DNA from: Epiperipatus broadwayi
Lineage: Eukaryota > Onychophora > Udeonychophora > Euonychophora > Peripatidae
NCBI GenBank assembly: GCA_028023455.1
Contig: JAQFVV010013353.1
Span: forward strand, 62,001-126,000
Length of the DNA stretch: 64,000 bases
Direction of reading: 5' to 3'
Both the position numbers and the translations under genes were made by a program. The notes beneath the pieces are model-generated. The model made no database searches. It saw only the letters and a list, made by a program, of their open reading frames with translations, and had not been told where the DNA came from. Numbering within the stretch: position 1 is the stretch's first letter; each line of letters begins with the position of its first letter. Below, one piece after another: positions 23,002-35,219 of the stretch.

Positions 23002-23797
23002 TCTGTACTCAGCACAGCATAGTTGACTTATTATAAAAATCAGTAATGTCTCTTTAATTTCATAGATGTATGCGCTTAATAAATAAACTTGAACGTTACA
23101 TAATTTCTAGATTAATAACACAAGGAAGAGATAAAATTGGTCGTTCAAAATATTTTTCAAACAATTAATAAAATCATTATTTTTGACAATCATTGGGTGG
23201 CTTTTTCCGTAACAGAAAATATTTTTCATCTTAGGTTATCATATTTATTTGTACATTTTATAATATAGTTCAAAATATTGTTTACTGTTGTTGTGGAATA
23301 TATTGGTGAAACAGTCCACATGTTTTCAAATATAGATTGTTTAGAAACTGAATAAAATTATGCTCCAATGTTAATCTGCTGCAATGCCATCTCATCTCTG
23401 TCAATACTTTTGATCAAAGACAGACTACATTGCACTAAATCGTTTATCAAATTGTTGATTTATATCTTTCTTCATAGACTTTATCCTTCATTGAACGATT
23501 TTATCTGATAGAAGGTTTATTTAAAAAAATACAAAAATGATATTCAGATATCTATAAAAAATTTTCTTTTAAAAATTTTCTTTCTGTGTATGTTTTTTTG
23601 TTTAGCAAGGCAGTATGAGATTAAAAAACTTGATTTAGTTTGACTTCATGATTTGCATCCATAAATCATTTTAAGGTATTATTTTCTTTCATCTGTATTC
23701 AAACGAGATAAATGTTCCTTATGTTTTGCATCATAATGTCTTGTAATAGTTGAAGTACGTGCTATAGTTGTTTTTAAATACAAAAATATCTTACTTT
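23002..23797. other. Gene-free AT-rich sequence
   Basis: No coding frame, RNA gene or repeat recognised. Confidence 0.35.
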
Positions 23798-23917
23798 TTC
23801 TTTCTTTCTTTTTTTATATGTCATAGCATCGGCCGGGAGGCGAACCTACAACCCGTCTGCAACCAACTACTTCCTTGCAAGGCAGCTTTGATGACCTCTC
23901 AGCTAACAACGCTTGAC
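23798..23917 (-). mobile_element. tRNA-derived SINE
   Basis: Read on the minus strand, the head has a pol III A box (TTAGCTGAGAGG), an anticodon-arm-like GCTGCCTTGCAAGGAAG with TGC at the anticodon place, and a B box (GGTTCGCCTCC) in a T-arm, the order and spacing of a tRNA. It continues CCGATGCTATGACA and ends in an A-rich AAAGAAAGAAAG tail. It lacks a proper acceptor stem, so it is a SINE and not a working tRNA. An Ala-type tRNA ancestor is possible but unproven. A fragment of the same family lies at 21752-21816. Confidence 0.75.
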
Positions 23918-26285
23918 TAAGTTTTCTTTTTGTCTTGTGAAACCATACTTTATTTTCTACATTTCTTGATACAGTCGAGTTTTTCTATTGTTGATTTTGA
24001 CATTTTCAGCACTGAAAAATGAATATTTGTGCAAATAAAAGTTTTAAAATAATTGTTTTATTTAATTCTTTCTTAAATTTAATTTAACAAAATAAAGATA
24101 TTTGCCCGTAAAACTTTACCTTTAAAGTAGAAATTTTAATTTATATTAAAATTAATTTAATTGCAGTATAGCTAAAAAAAACAAGTTCTGACTAAAACGA
24201 TAGATTCTCAAGTGAATGCATTGCACAGAAATGATTGAGTAAGACTAACAGTAATTCGTGGTGTTTTTGAACTGTTCGTTTTGAACTCGACTTGCCCGAT
24301 TCATGCCGACCAAATATTACAGTCATAAGTTTTACTACACACTATTGTTACTACAGTAGGCTTCCAGTTAGTTCAAAGAAGAATTATATATATATAAGAT
24401 TTTATATAAGGACAGTAGAAGGTAACAAAAATTTATTAATTATCCTTCTGTTAGTTGGGACACACACACACAAAAAAACCTTCCCCTAGTGGTATACTAT
24501 GTGTCATAGGTTACTGACTATTTAATTATGAGATTCATATCTAAAAAAATATATTACCTCATCAAGTACAAACCTATTTCAATTTTTTATAACAGACTTC
24601 TAAATTAAATTAAGACTTAAAAACAATATTAAATTTATCAAACTATTAAACCATCAATCTTAAAACATAACAGTATATAGAAAGCTATTTAAAAATTATT
24701 TATAATAATACATAGCAATTTCTAGTGACTGTAACATCACATACAACAATTAGGAGTTCATTCATGTGTTTATTTAAATGCAATGCCATATCACGTGATC
24801 AAAAAAGTCCATACTCGTTTTCAATAAAAATCTAGAGGTTATTAAACAATTTTGACAATGATCAAAAATGATCAAATTAATGCTTGGTTTTTTTAAAAAA
24901 AGCAATTTTATTTTCAAACGAACCTAATATAAATCAAACGATTATCTGATGTTTCAGTTCTTAAATAGACATATAAGTAAGTTAATCAATCATAATAAAT
25001 ATGAAATTTACACCAGCAGAGATGTTTTTAGATCTCTGCTCATAATTGTTTAAACATAAATATCCAAGAAAGAGATATCACTATTCATTTTCAATAATCT
25101 TGAAAATCCTTCTATTTTGATATATCATATAAATAAAACAAACACATCGTCTGAATGTACACCATATTCAACACGAAATGTTTTTTTTCAATCGAGCATT
25201 AAGTTATCACGTAAATGATTTATGTGGAGTCCAATTTAAAGATATGTTTGTTGACATTTATATATTACCTAGTAAAATTTGCAAGATTATTTTAGAGTAG
25301 ATATATGCCCTATTTTGTATATTTAAAGGAAAGGAGATGTAAACAAAACTCAAATAACATCTCGCTGATTGTTGTTATGGTTGCTTATTTAATATTTCTA
25401 TTTAAGAATTTTGATATCAGATGAAAAATGATTTTTTTAAACTGTTCATTAACGTAGTTTGAAATCGGTACCACGTGGACTAAACAAAATTGTATTGCAA
25501 TTTGAAAAAGTTTATGTTCGATTGGCAAGTATTCGAGGTTTTATTTTATTTTAAAATATTAAAAATTGTTTTTAATTTTTCGAAATAGGTAGGCTATCTA
25601 TGATTTTTTCTACTGCTCTTAATAATAATAATAGGTTGTTTTATAATGACAAAAATGAGCATTACTGAATATAACTTAGAATACATAGACATATTGATTA
25701 ACGGATAGGCAGATTTAACATAAATTTTACATTTGTGTAACTAGACTTTTTTTAAAATATTTATTTTTGTAAAAATCAATAATAGAGCTGCCCTATTTTC
25801 TCCTCTTATTACTTATTGTGGTATTGATTTTTATTAAAAGCGTTACCTCAAAAACATTTGCAGTTTTTATTGAATAAAAAGATAAAGCGTATAATTAAAA
25901 AGAGGAACAAATGAAATTGGTATTGTGTTTGTTAATTGCCTATATTTTTGTTTATGTTTATATTTAAAATTTGCATTAACACTTAGACTTATTTTAATTA
26001 ATGCTTAAAAAATTTAGTAGTTGAGATTCGTAAGTTAAATGTGATTTTATCTACATTTTATATTTTTACTTTTCTCTTACAGAAAAGTAAGCATAGAAAT
26101 GACTGCAGTTTACTGCTGTTCAAAAACTTATTCAGTTTCTATTCAGAAAAATTGAGAGAAACTAGAAGAATAAATTTAATTTTTCTTTCTAATCAACTGC
26201 TGCTTGGATAGAATATTTTTGTCATATTTTGCTTTCTAGGTAAAAACATATATATAAAATCTGGTAATTAAATATTAATAAATAC
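23918..26285. other. Gene-free AT-rich sequence
   Basis: Only short TA and CA tracts (about 24387, 24461) are visible. No coding or RNA signal. Confidence 0.35.
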
Positions 26286-26287
26286 AG

Positions 26288-27176
26288 TAACATAAATATA
26301 TCTAAAGTACAACTTTAAAAAACTTTTATTCACCTAGGAGTGCTTTTGACCAGTTTAGTAGTTTTTGTCAACTAACTCGAATTCTTTTTTAAGGTATTTT
26401 CCAATGCACTTTCAAAATCTAGCCTTCCCATAATTCATTAATTTTAATGTTTGCTGCCTGTCTACTTATGAAGTCATGCTTACATTTCTATATTAACATA
26501 GTACAAACCTTCTGGCATCCATTGATTAGTCTGGTTCGCCCTGAGTGACATTACTGTATGAAGAGTTTTGCCTGTTTCTTTTAATTTGTAATATTTTCAC
26601 ATTATTATAGCAAAAATTAAAACAATATATGATTATAAAAAAAGTGATCTTGAAACATTATCATTTTCTTTATATTTTTGCTTAGTGTTTTAAACTCTTT
26701 TTAATAACTGCAAATGTTCTTTTCTCCAATGTACATCTTAATTCTTCTATATACCTACTATCACATTTACTCTCCATTTATATATGATGCAATTTTGATT
26801 TTTCTCCAAAAAACTAAACAAATTTATAATGGAAATAATAATGTTTCAACATCAGTTTTTATGATCACAATAGATTATGTATATATGGTTTTAACTTTGA
26901 CTATAATAATGTAAAAATATTACAAATTGAAAAAAACAATAATAAAAGAAAAATAAAGGAAGATATGTTAATATAACAATATATGCACGAATTAATAAAT
27001 AGATAGACAACAAATGTTAAAATTAATGAATTGTGGGAAGGCTAGATTTTGAAAGTGTTTCGGAAGTTACCTTAAAAAAGAATTAGAGTTAGTTAGCAAA
27101 GACTACAAAGCTAGTTGAAAGCACTCCTAGGTAGATACAAGTTTTTATAGTTGTACTTTATATATATTTATGTTAC
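26288..27176. mobile_element. Foldback element with nested ribozyme-family arm
   Basis: Inverted arms at about 26288-26455 and 27017-27176 are reverse complements with moderate divergence (for example CACCTAGGAGTGCTTTTGAC against GAAAGCACTCCTAGGTAG, and CTAGCCTTCCCATAATTCAT against its complement). The spacer of about 560 bases holds a right-arm copy of the 20-kb ribozyme foldback family at 26505-26578 and otherwise AT-rich DNA. The 66-codon open stretch at 26714 is not credible as a gene. Confidence 0.65.
26505..26578 (+). repeat. Isolated right arm of the ribozyme foldback family
   Basis: CCTTCTGGCATCCATTGATT, then AGTCTGGTT, then ACTGTATGAAGAGTTTTGCC matches the right arm of the element at 20175-20260. 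The ribozyme core and left arm are absent here. The GCCCTGAGTG variant resembles the arm at 38.5 kb more than the one at 20 kb. Confidence 0.65.
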
Positions 27177-27254
27177 TCAAAATTACCCCAAATCAACCAA
27201 ATTAACCAAGATTACTACTTATATAATTTTAAAGAAATACAGATATCGAATAAG

Positions 27255-27255
<1 letters not shown>

Positions 27256-27305
<50 letters not shown>

Positions 27306-27345
27306 AAACAGTAAGGTCTGCTTTGCAGATCTTCGTTTCACCTTT
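27256..27345. repeat. (TA)n tract with TTGAAACAG hairpin junction
   Basis: A TA dinucleotide run of about 45 bases (27258-27303) passes into TTGAAACAG, the hairpin AGGTCTGCTTTGCAGATC and TTCGTTTCA. The same order, inverted, occurs at 8322-8380. This marks the end of a repeat family targeted to, or carrying, TA microsatellites. Confidence 0.65.
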
Positions 27346-27945
27346 TCTCACCTATTTCCTACCTCATACCTTAGTTTGAACCCCAATCTATCATAGTGTG
27401 TCTGCAATATGCTTATATACCAAAAATCCCGCCTAATTTTAAACCACGAGTACAATGCTCGTATTATATATATAAGTCATTCCCAAATAAATAAAAGATT
27501 ATAGATTATGTATTATGTTCACATAATTTTGATTTATTAAAAAGTAAGTTATATAAGTCGTAATTGCCACATACTATGATATCCATTTTAAAACATATCA
27601 AAATTATAAATTGTTGAAGGTATTTTGTTTGAATCTATTTACAAATATATTACCGTTGTAATGTATTTTGATTTAAAATAAAATTCATTTAGTAAATATT
27701 CGTTTAGTAAATAGATTCAAATATTGCAATTTAAAAGTAAAGTAATTTTCGTTTAATTTAATAAAAGTCATTCCAAATATTTCTGTTAAAATAAATGAGG
27801 GACAATAGTTTAATTAGTTAATATTATATAAGTTTATCTAAAAACAGCAGATGTCCACTTAAGGTTTTCTTTAATTAGTAAAAGTAATTTTTAATTAAAT
27901 CTAGTTTGTAATCCGAATGTCAACAGGGAAATTAACTAAAGAAAT
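27346..27945. other. Gene-free AT-rich sequence
   Basis: Nothing recognised beyond a probable continuation of the repeat that starts at 27301. Confidence 0.3.
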
Positions 27946-27948
27946 TAA

Positions 27949-28254
27949 TTAATGTTGAATTCCTTTAGACATTCGGATAGATTTAATTACAGCTGATAAG
28001 TCTGATATATTTTTGTAATGCTCCAGGGCAGTTCTATTGTTAAAGTTTACTATAAAAAGAAGGGTTTTCTTTTGTCCTCCAGTTTGTATTCTAATGTTTC
28101 TAAGAGAAATCATTCTGAGTTCTATTCTAATAATTTGATAACCTTGACATGACAGAGTAGAGGCGTTAAGATGGCTATGTCCCCTCGGAATAGCCAGCCG
28201 CCGCTCCAGACCATCGGAAGCTATCACATAGGGAACCCCGGAACTGCTGCTGCT
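27949..28254 (-). CDS. Possible terminal coding exon of an unrecognised gene
   Basis: On the minus strand TTTTTGCAG, a 3' splice site preceded by a short pyrimidine tract, is followed by an open frame of about 100 codons ending in TAA. It begins with a serine run, continues GVPYVIASDGLERRLAIPRG and ends MSKGIQH. Its first third is richer in GC than the surroundings. I do not recognise the protein, and no membrane segment or motif is obvious. An ATG-initiated start is absent, which fits an internal-to-terminal exon. It could equally be an old transposon fragment or a chance frame. Confidence 0.3.
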   Translation of the reverse strand, partial: SSSSSGVPYVIASDGLERRLAIPRGHSHLNASTLSCQGYQIIRIELRMISLRNIRIQTGGQKKTLLFIVNFNNRTALEHYKNISDLSAVIKSIRMSKGIQH

Positions 28255-28259
28255 GCAAA

Positions 28260-29640
28260 AATATGAACATTTCCAGATTTTGCTGTTAAATTATATAAAA
28301 ACCTGCTGACCATCAATCTACCTAAAATGCTTCTCCAGAGGTAACCCTAAATTAACCCAAGAGCTCTTGTGATAACTAACATGCTATAGCTATTTAAAAT
28401 TGTTTTTCTTATATTTCACATAACTTCATTATGTATTTCTTTAACATGTTTAAATATACTCAACATTTTGTTCTCTATCCTTGGGTTAATATTTTCTATT
28501 TATTAAGCTTTCTGTTATTTTATTATGATAATGTGCCAGAATCGTCTTTGACTGAGTGAATTATTCCCTTTGTTGAAAACAAGACGCCACTATGAAGGCA
28601 TATTTTAAATTTCTAAATAATTTCCAATTTTATTATCTTGCAAATCACTCGTTCGAGGGTGATTCTTTTCTTTAATATAATATAATCACATAGTTTAAAA
28701 TCTACATGTTATTGATTTTAATCTAATATAAGAGTATGTGCAAAGTCAATGGTTAAATGTGTCCCTTAATGCATGATTGCGTATATAAATCTATACTTAC
28801 TTTTTAAACCCGCAAGCATGCATTTTCCTATTTTAATTACCGTGTTCTATTTTAATTATAAAGTTCATCATTGACGTCGAGAATGTGCGGACCCTTTTAA
28901 ATGAATTTCGGGGAATTTGATTGGGCATTTCTCTTAATCTGAGTAAAACCCATTCAGTATGTTTTTATATACACCAGTCTCGTATTGCTGGTAAATGAAT
29001 TGGTTGTTGAGACCGCTTTGTTTTATTTTTCCAAGGATTCTTTACACAGCAAAGTCCGTTCTTTTCGCTTATTGCAAGTTTCCAGGCAGAGGTGTCCCAA
29101 ATGACACACCTGGGAATTAAACGCAATCGTCACAGTCACTAAGTTTCGGCTGTTCATAAAATACTTTCCTACGGGTTAGCGGCGAGATACCCTCCGTAAT
29201 TATTCCAGATTTTCAATATTGTTTTATTTTATATTTATTTTACAAAGCATCCGCGACTTAAACGTGTCACACCCTCCAACTTTAATAAATTCATTATCAG
29301 CAATACTGACCTCCCAATGTAACTCTATTATTATTATTCTCAAATAAATGCCTTGATCACATTCCCACTTTGTTGCTTAGTAAGCTTTTTTCCGTGCTAT
29401 TCTCGAAATCAATAAATATTTTATAACACTTAATTTCAAATATTTTCTTAAACTTGTATAATTGCTCAAAGCACCTCACACATGTTCCTATCTCATCAAG
29501 CACATTATCGTAATGCTATTAGCCTAAGGAATAGAATACATAACTTTGTTTTAAAGTCTTTTTGTCAGTTGTGGGAATCTAATGCCTACAATTATTTAAT
29601 ACACGTCCCTGTCTCATATAAGCTGACAGTGGTGTTATAT
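28260..29640. other. Gene-free stretch with a CpG-containing island-like part
   Basis: At about 28840-29280 the sequence holds clearly more CpG than its surroundings, and a hairpin-capable AGGTGTC...GACACACCT at about 29080-29105. No tRNA, snRNA or coding exon could be identified. Confidence 0.3.
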
Positions 29641-30235
29641 ATATATTTATATGAATAAATTTTGTGAAATTATTTAAAACTAAATTTGATCTCTTATTTT
29701 ATTTGATTCCTATCACTGTCTCAGTCTATATATATATATATTCTGCATTTCTTTTGTAAATCCATAGACGTTAATTAGCCATCCAAGCTTCTTTTAGTAT
29801 AGAGTTTTTTGTTTCTCCCTGACCACCAGGCACCAGTCAAAGGTTATACTAGTAGTGGCATTAGATGCATTATCACGTAGATGGCACTGTGAAATTTGGA
29901 CTTTAGATTTGAACTTAGTATATCTAGAAGGCAACCCCTCCTAGAATGTTCAGTTTCATGTCTGGGGTTTGAATTTTACAGTGTGTTAGCGAGATAGACG
30001 ATTCTGACTGTTACAATATATATATATTCTTATATGTTACAATATATATATATTCTTATATATATATAATTAGTTTCCAACCAGTAACCACCTAAACATT
30101 CACAGTAAATATAGCAACCAATATTTCTAACTGCTGTCAAGGCAACCTTCACACCTTTTAATAGCAAGAATATATATATATATATATATTTTTTTTTTTT
30201 ATTTTTTTTTATATATATATATATACACACTGAAA
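29633..30235. repeat. TA/T-rich microsatellite cluster
   Basis: Several (TA)n tracts (29637, 29727, 30016, 30169, 30212) surround more complex DNA. Two direct copies of GTTACAATATATATATTCTTATAT stand next to each other at about 30012 and 30037. GACTGTTACAATATATA resembles the repeat ends at 16790 and 52905. Confidence 0.6.
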
Positions 30236-30509
30236 TGATAACTGGGGGTATCTAATTATCAACTTAATTATAAGTTTGGTTTTTATGAGTCTCTAGATAA
30301 ACAAATTGATATTTATTGTAGCCAATAAATAATTGTAGAAGTGTACTACTAAATCAAGATATCACAATTATACTAGTCCTGATTACCTTCATTCCTTCAG
30401 GCTAGAATTAATCATTGTAGTACTTGAAAGAGATCATGGCTCTTCAAGAACAGTTTATATGCAGATACCAGCAATTAAGTTAATTAATGTAAATATAATT
30501 TCTTATACT

Positions 30510-31024
30510 TAAATAAGGCTATAACCTTAGCACATGCACCTTGAGTGCTTAATTTATTACAAGAGAGACCTCTGTAAATCTAAATGCAGGATTCCACTTT
30601 ATAAAGGTAAGAGCGGCCCACTCTTATCTTCAACCTATTTTGCTAATTGTATAGGCAAATCTAAAGCCTTATTTAAGTATTACATGCTGACATTGCACTT
30701 AATAAGCATTAATATTTACAACTTTAAATTGATTCAAAATATTTCTAAATTTAAGATCTGACTAATAACTCATTGTAAATCAAAAGATTTCACAATTTAA
30801 TGTTTAACAGAAATAGTGAACTTAATCAGTGAAAAATTTATTAGCTTCATGCTCCCAAATCAAAATGCTTTAGATTTGCCTATATATTTAGAAAAATAAG
30901 TTGAAGATAAGAGTGGGCTGTTCTTATCTTTATAAAGTCGAATCTTGCTTTTAGATTTGTAGAGGTCTCTCTTGTAATAAATTAAGCACTCAAGGCACAT
31001 GTACTAAGGTTATAGCTTATTTGA
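30510..31024. mobile_element. Foldback element, copy 2
   Basis: Inverted arms of about 155 bases (30510-30668 and 30862-31024) match over almost their full length, for example CTTAATTTATTACAAGAGAG against CTCTCTTGTAATAAATTAAG. Within each arm is a smaller hairpin, AAGAGCGGCCCACTCTTATC or its complement. The element lacks coding sequence. The 30534-30761 open stretch lies across the left arm and is not a gene. Confidence 0.75.
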
Positions 31025-31419
31025 GGTGGAGTTAAATGTTTTCCCAAAAGTAATTCTTAAGCAATTCATCAAATAACAAATTATTATTTTCTTTCTTTTT
31101 TTAAAATCAAGTTGTGAGTTGAAATTTCTTATTTACATTTTTTAGGCAGTTAACTTAGTATTTTTAGCTGAAAATTCCTTTTGTCTATTTTAAATAGAAT
31201 CTAGCAATCTTTCATTAAATATTTCTCTATATTTGAATATTTTATTTTTACATTTAAACCTTTTTCTACTGTATGTATTATGTAGTTAATTTTTACATTA
31301 TGATTACAAATATAAGGTTTTAAGTGATAAAAAAATGTTAAAATATATATTATAACGTTGCAAATATATTGGCATTTGGTAAAAGCTAAAAAAATAAAAG
31401 TAAATTTAGATTTTTTTTT
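31025..31419. other. Gene-free AT-rich sequence
   Basis: Nothing recognised between the foldback element and LTR-like copy B. Confidence 0.3.
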
Positions 31420-32748
31420 TGACTACAATTTATTTATTTATTTATTTTTTTTTAAAAAAAACGTACAATGAAAGTTAAATTATTCTTTCATATTTTTTTA
31501 ATGTAATTAGAAATAAAAGTAGAATTGTAGAGAACAAAAGAATTGCAAAAGCAAGCAAAAAAAAAAAAGATAAGAGAAAGTAAAAATATTTTGGCTAATT
31601 AAAGATGGCTGAAAAACTTGATAAGAAAAGAGAACTTTATAATGTAAATTTTATAAAGAATCTACAAGATTATGAACCAAAAAATGCCATGATAATAGCA
31701 TGTGCGGAAGTCAGAAAACTGGGCCTCTAGTATAAAAGGCAGAGGTCAGTTTAAAAGAACGACTTGTTTGTTTGTTTCTCTAGTTGGTCTTGGATAACAA
31801 TAATATATCCAAGATCACTCTACGCTGAAATAATTCGGCATGTCGGAGTGAACCGGAGCTTCTGTGGACATCGTGCCTGAAGATGTACACCAGAAAAGCC
31901 TTCGTGACCAAATAGGAGAATGGACCGGAAGATCAACTAATAATCAAAGGCCATGAGCTCATTTTAACCCTGAAAAACTATGCATAGTTATCTACAACCA
32001 TTATGAATTCACTAAACTTACCGGTAAGTTATGCTTCATAATTCCTGATTATAACAAATTTAAGCGTCTGCAAACAATTTTTAAAAGTATGTTTAAACAA
32101 TCCCGATAGAGACACTAATTTTCTTGTACAAGATACATTCATTTTAAGGAAGTTTCTAGAAGAAATTTGGAAGTGAACTGTAATTGTGAAATTGTTTTTT
32201 ATTAATGGATTCATATCTGAATTAACGTGTGTTCTCTCCAATTTATTTAATCAGCAACTTAATGTGAAATATTTTAGTTTGTAAGAATAAAAATATTTCT
32301 AATATCAACTTTTCATTTGTACGTTATTAATAATAATAGTATTATTTTTTATTATTACAATTATTATTAGTTTAATAAGATTTAAAAACGTAATTTACCT
32401 TTGCCAATATGTTTGAATAAGCCCAGGAATAATAATCTTAAAAAATAATTCTCGTTACAGTATGATGCAATATCGATTAGTTTAAAAGTATTTTTCTTTT
32501 TTTTATTTGCAAGAGGTTATATGACGATTTCAGCGAATTCTTAGGAATTCTGACACCCAGATTAAATAAATTAAAAGCTGATTTCGTCCATAGCACAATT
32601 CGTAACAAGTACTAGGCCGAATTGATCAGGAAACATAGTTATGTTTTTGGGAATAGAAATACAACTTTCTTCTTTTCGACATAACTTGATCAATTTGTGC
32701 ACAGTTTATATTAGCGTGTAGAGGCCTAGCAAGACGGAAAACGTTATA
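31420..32748 (+). mobile_element. LTR-like unit, copy B
   Basis: It aligns with copy A (17221-18562): ACGTACAATGAAAGTT head, TATAAAAG at 31731, leader, the identical palindrome ACTTACCGGTAAGT at 32016-32029, and a 3' hairpin with CTAGGCC (32613) and GGCCTAG (32723) ending near GTTATA. Its ends have drifted more than those of copy A. No coding capacity. Confidence 0.55.
31731..31738 (+). promoter_or_regulatory. TATA box of LTR-like copy B
   Basis: TATAAAAG at the position equivalent to 17539 in copy A, followed by a leader rich in TTGTTTG and CTCT, a likely pol II start region. Confidence 0.6.
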
Positions 32749-32749
32749 A

Positions 32750-34735
32750 TATATTTAAAAAAAATATAAAAATAAATATCTAAATAAAGTTCTTGCCCAT
32801 AATAAAGGAGGACGACATCACTGGATATAATTTACCTATTCAACAAGTTAGAAGAATAAAATAATAGATAATTCAATTTTATGTTATTAAAAGAAGGATA
32901 TATTTAAGATTAGTTCTCATCAAAAAGAAAGATTCTAAAAGTTAATACCTTATTTATTGTAATTAAAATTTTGAATAGTATTTTATTTACTGTTTTCACA
33001 AAAGCAATATCGTTTTACCCAATAGAAACTGCTTCCCGTTGCCATAATAAGTTTTTTATGAATTGTTTTTTTTTAAAGTAAAGTGTTTTTTGAAGACAAT
33101 CTTTTATTAGTGACTTCGTTTTGTTTTAAAAATAAGTTTTTTACAAAAAGATTTTATCATAACTGTTAATATGTAAACATCTTACCAATAATTACATATT
33201 TTCTTTACAGATCTACAGCATTCAATAATTTGCTCTTAGGCTAAAACACCCAGCCAATCAGAAATTCTTACTTTCATTGGCTTTTAAGCCACCTCCCACA
33301 TAGCTTTGTTATGTTAATAATATAGTGATAATCATGCAGAAAAGTCCCTATATTGCTGACATCTGCAGACCTTGTTTCAATTAATATGTCTGGGTTGAGC
33401 TCAGCTGCAAACCATAAACTAAAATAAAAGGTTATAGATAGGCTTAAAACATAGAGAAGATAATGATCACCACGTTATTGTAATGCCTAATACATCAAAA
33501 TTAATTAGAGATAAGACTTTCACTCAACTTGTTAAACTATTACTCAATATCTAAGACTAATTAACATAAAGAGTAAATGTGGAATGAATGTTGTGAGATT
33601 TTTAAAAAAACAAACAAATACAGTATAAGCAAAAGAAAAAAAAAAAGAAAGGAAAAAGTTATACAATTAAGAAAATATAAAGTCAAATAATTAAACAAAT
33701 ATTCACAGTTTGTTTTTACATTTAGAAAGACCTTCAGTAATTAATTAATTAATATTAATTGAATAAGATATCAGTATTGTATCACAGTCAGTTCAGTTCT
33801 TGATATCTTATATTTATTTTTGTTCTCCTTGGCCTCGATTTTGTAAGTCATTTTCTTAGATCACACATAGTCTTGTATATTCTTAAGTTTTTGTTCTTAA
33901 GTCAGGACCAATCTTCTTGCAAATTGTCTGGAGATAATTAGAAGATGAGCATAACTTTTATTTAGGCCACAGGTAATTATTCAGCAACAGACCAGGGTTA
34001 GGTGTATGTAATTGGTTTCACAACATTTCCCAGCACTCAGTTTATAGGGTACCCAGCAATGACGACAAATGTACCAGGAGGCTTCTAGATAGCCATGAAG
34101 AATATTTTCAACCTATATTTTAATTCTTTCATAGTTTTATCAAATAGGAATTAGCTTTACAGTGTTTATTATCAACCACATTGCAGGATGTAGATTTGCC
34201 ATATCCACACTCCTAATAGTTTTTCATTGTAATTGTCCTGCTAATGATCAACTTCTTATACAGAAGAAAAAAGGGAAGAGAGTGAGAGAAAACTTTCTTG
34301 CCTTTCAATAAACAGGATGTCTTTTTTCAGTTTTACCTTTTATTTTAGAAGTTAAATTTAGATTTGAATCTATAATTATAATTATTCCATGGTCACTATC
34401 TGCTCTCTTGGTTTTATGTTTTTCAATTTTGTAGTGTTGCTTAGAAATACCTTTCCCACTTGAATTTTTGTTATGCATTCATTTGGCATTTTTCTGTGCT
34501 AAAAGTAAGTTTTTTAATTGCACCTTTGACTTAGTTTGAATGATATTTCTTTGTCATTTGTTATTTAAAAATTTGTCCATCATATTATTTTCCTTTTATT
34601 TTATTACAACTTGAGTTGATCGTGAGGGCAGAATATCAAAATTAACATCAGTAACCAATAAAAACAATTTTATTGTTTATTCATAAAATTTTACTCCACC
34701 ACAATATATGTGCTAATAATCATTGTGTTAATGGA
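32750..34735. other. Gene-free AT-rich sequence
   Basis: Only A-rich and T-rich low-complexity runs (about 33603-33660, 33060) stand out. No coding or RNA signal. Confidence 0.35.
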
Positions 34736-34741
34736 TGGCAC

Positions 34742-35014
34742 AATATAATCAAAATTACCCCAGATTCACAACTCAACCAGAATACCCAAGAAAATTAACT
34801 CTAAAACACTACCAATGGTTTCACTGCTCATGCCTTTGCTATATTATAATAATTCATGAAAATATCAAATCAATTCTGTATACACATACACACATAATAG
34901 TAGGATTTATTTGTCATGACTTGTAGGAGTGAAACAATTGGTAGTGTTTTAGAGTTCTATTTTTTCTTGGCTAGACTGGTTGAGTCATGAATTTGGGGTA
35001 AATTTGATTATTTA
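34742..35014. mobile_element. Foldback element
   Basis: Inverted arms at about 34742-34825 and 34928-35014: TCAAAATTACCCCAGATTCA against TGAATTTGGGGTAAATTTGA, and CTCTAAAACACTACCAATGG against AATTGGTAGTGTTTTAGAG. The roughly 100-base spacer has CA repeats. A (TA)n run follows at 35041-35062. Confidence 0.7.
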
Positions 35015-35160
35015 TTGAAAAGTTTAGCTAATGGTTTTAATATATATATATATATATATATAAACTTAAGAGCATGCTAACGCTCTAAACAAGCTTTTTT
35101 TATTATGATAAATGCTACTACAAGAGAAAGAAGGCATTCAAATCATCTTTATCTTAGATT

Positions 35161-35216
35161 GTCCCCATCCCCAGACCGGTTTCGACCTATGGGTCTCTTC
35201 AGTGAGAAGTTGGGAC
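35161..35216 (-). ncRNA. Hammerhead self-cleaving ribozyme, best-preserved copy
   Basis: Minus strand: CUGAAGA core (35202-35196), stem II GACC-CAUA-GGUC (4 perfect pairs), GAAA (35183-35180), minimal stem III AC-CG-GU and cleavage triplet GUC, with the predicted cut between 35174 and 35173. Stem I pairs UUCUCA before the core with UGGGGA after the cut (6 pairs including two G-U), then after a small internal loop GUCCC pairs with GGGAC (5 pairs). All invariant core residues are intact; the variable base in CUGANGA is A. An internal loop in stem I and very short stem III are typical of type I hammerheads in Penelope-like and retrozyme elements. The surrounding sequence is not the foldback of the 20-kb copy. 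Confidence 0.75.
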
Positions 35217-35219
35217 ATT

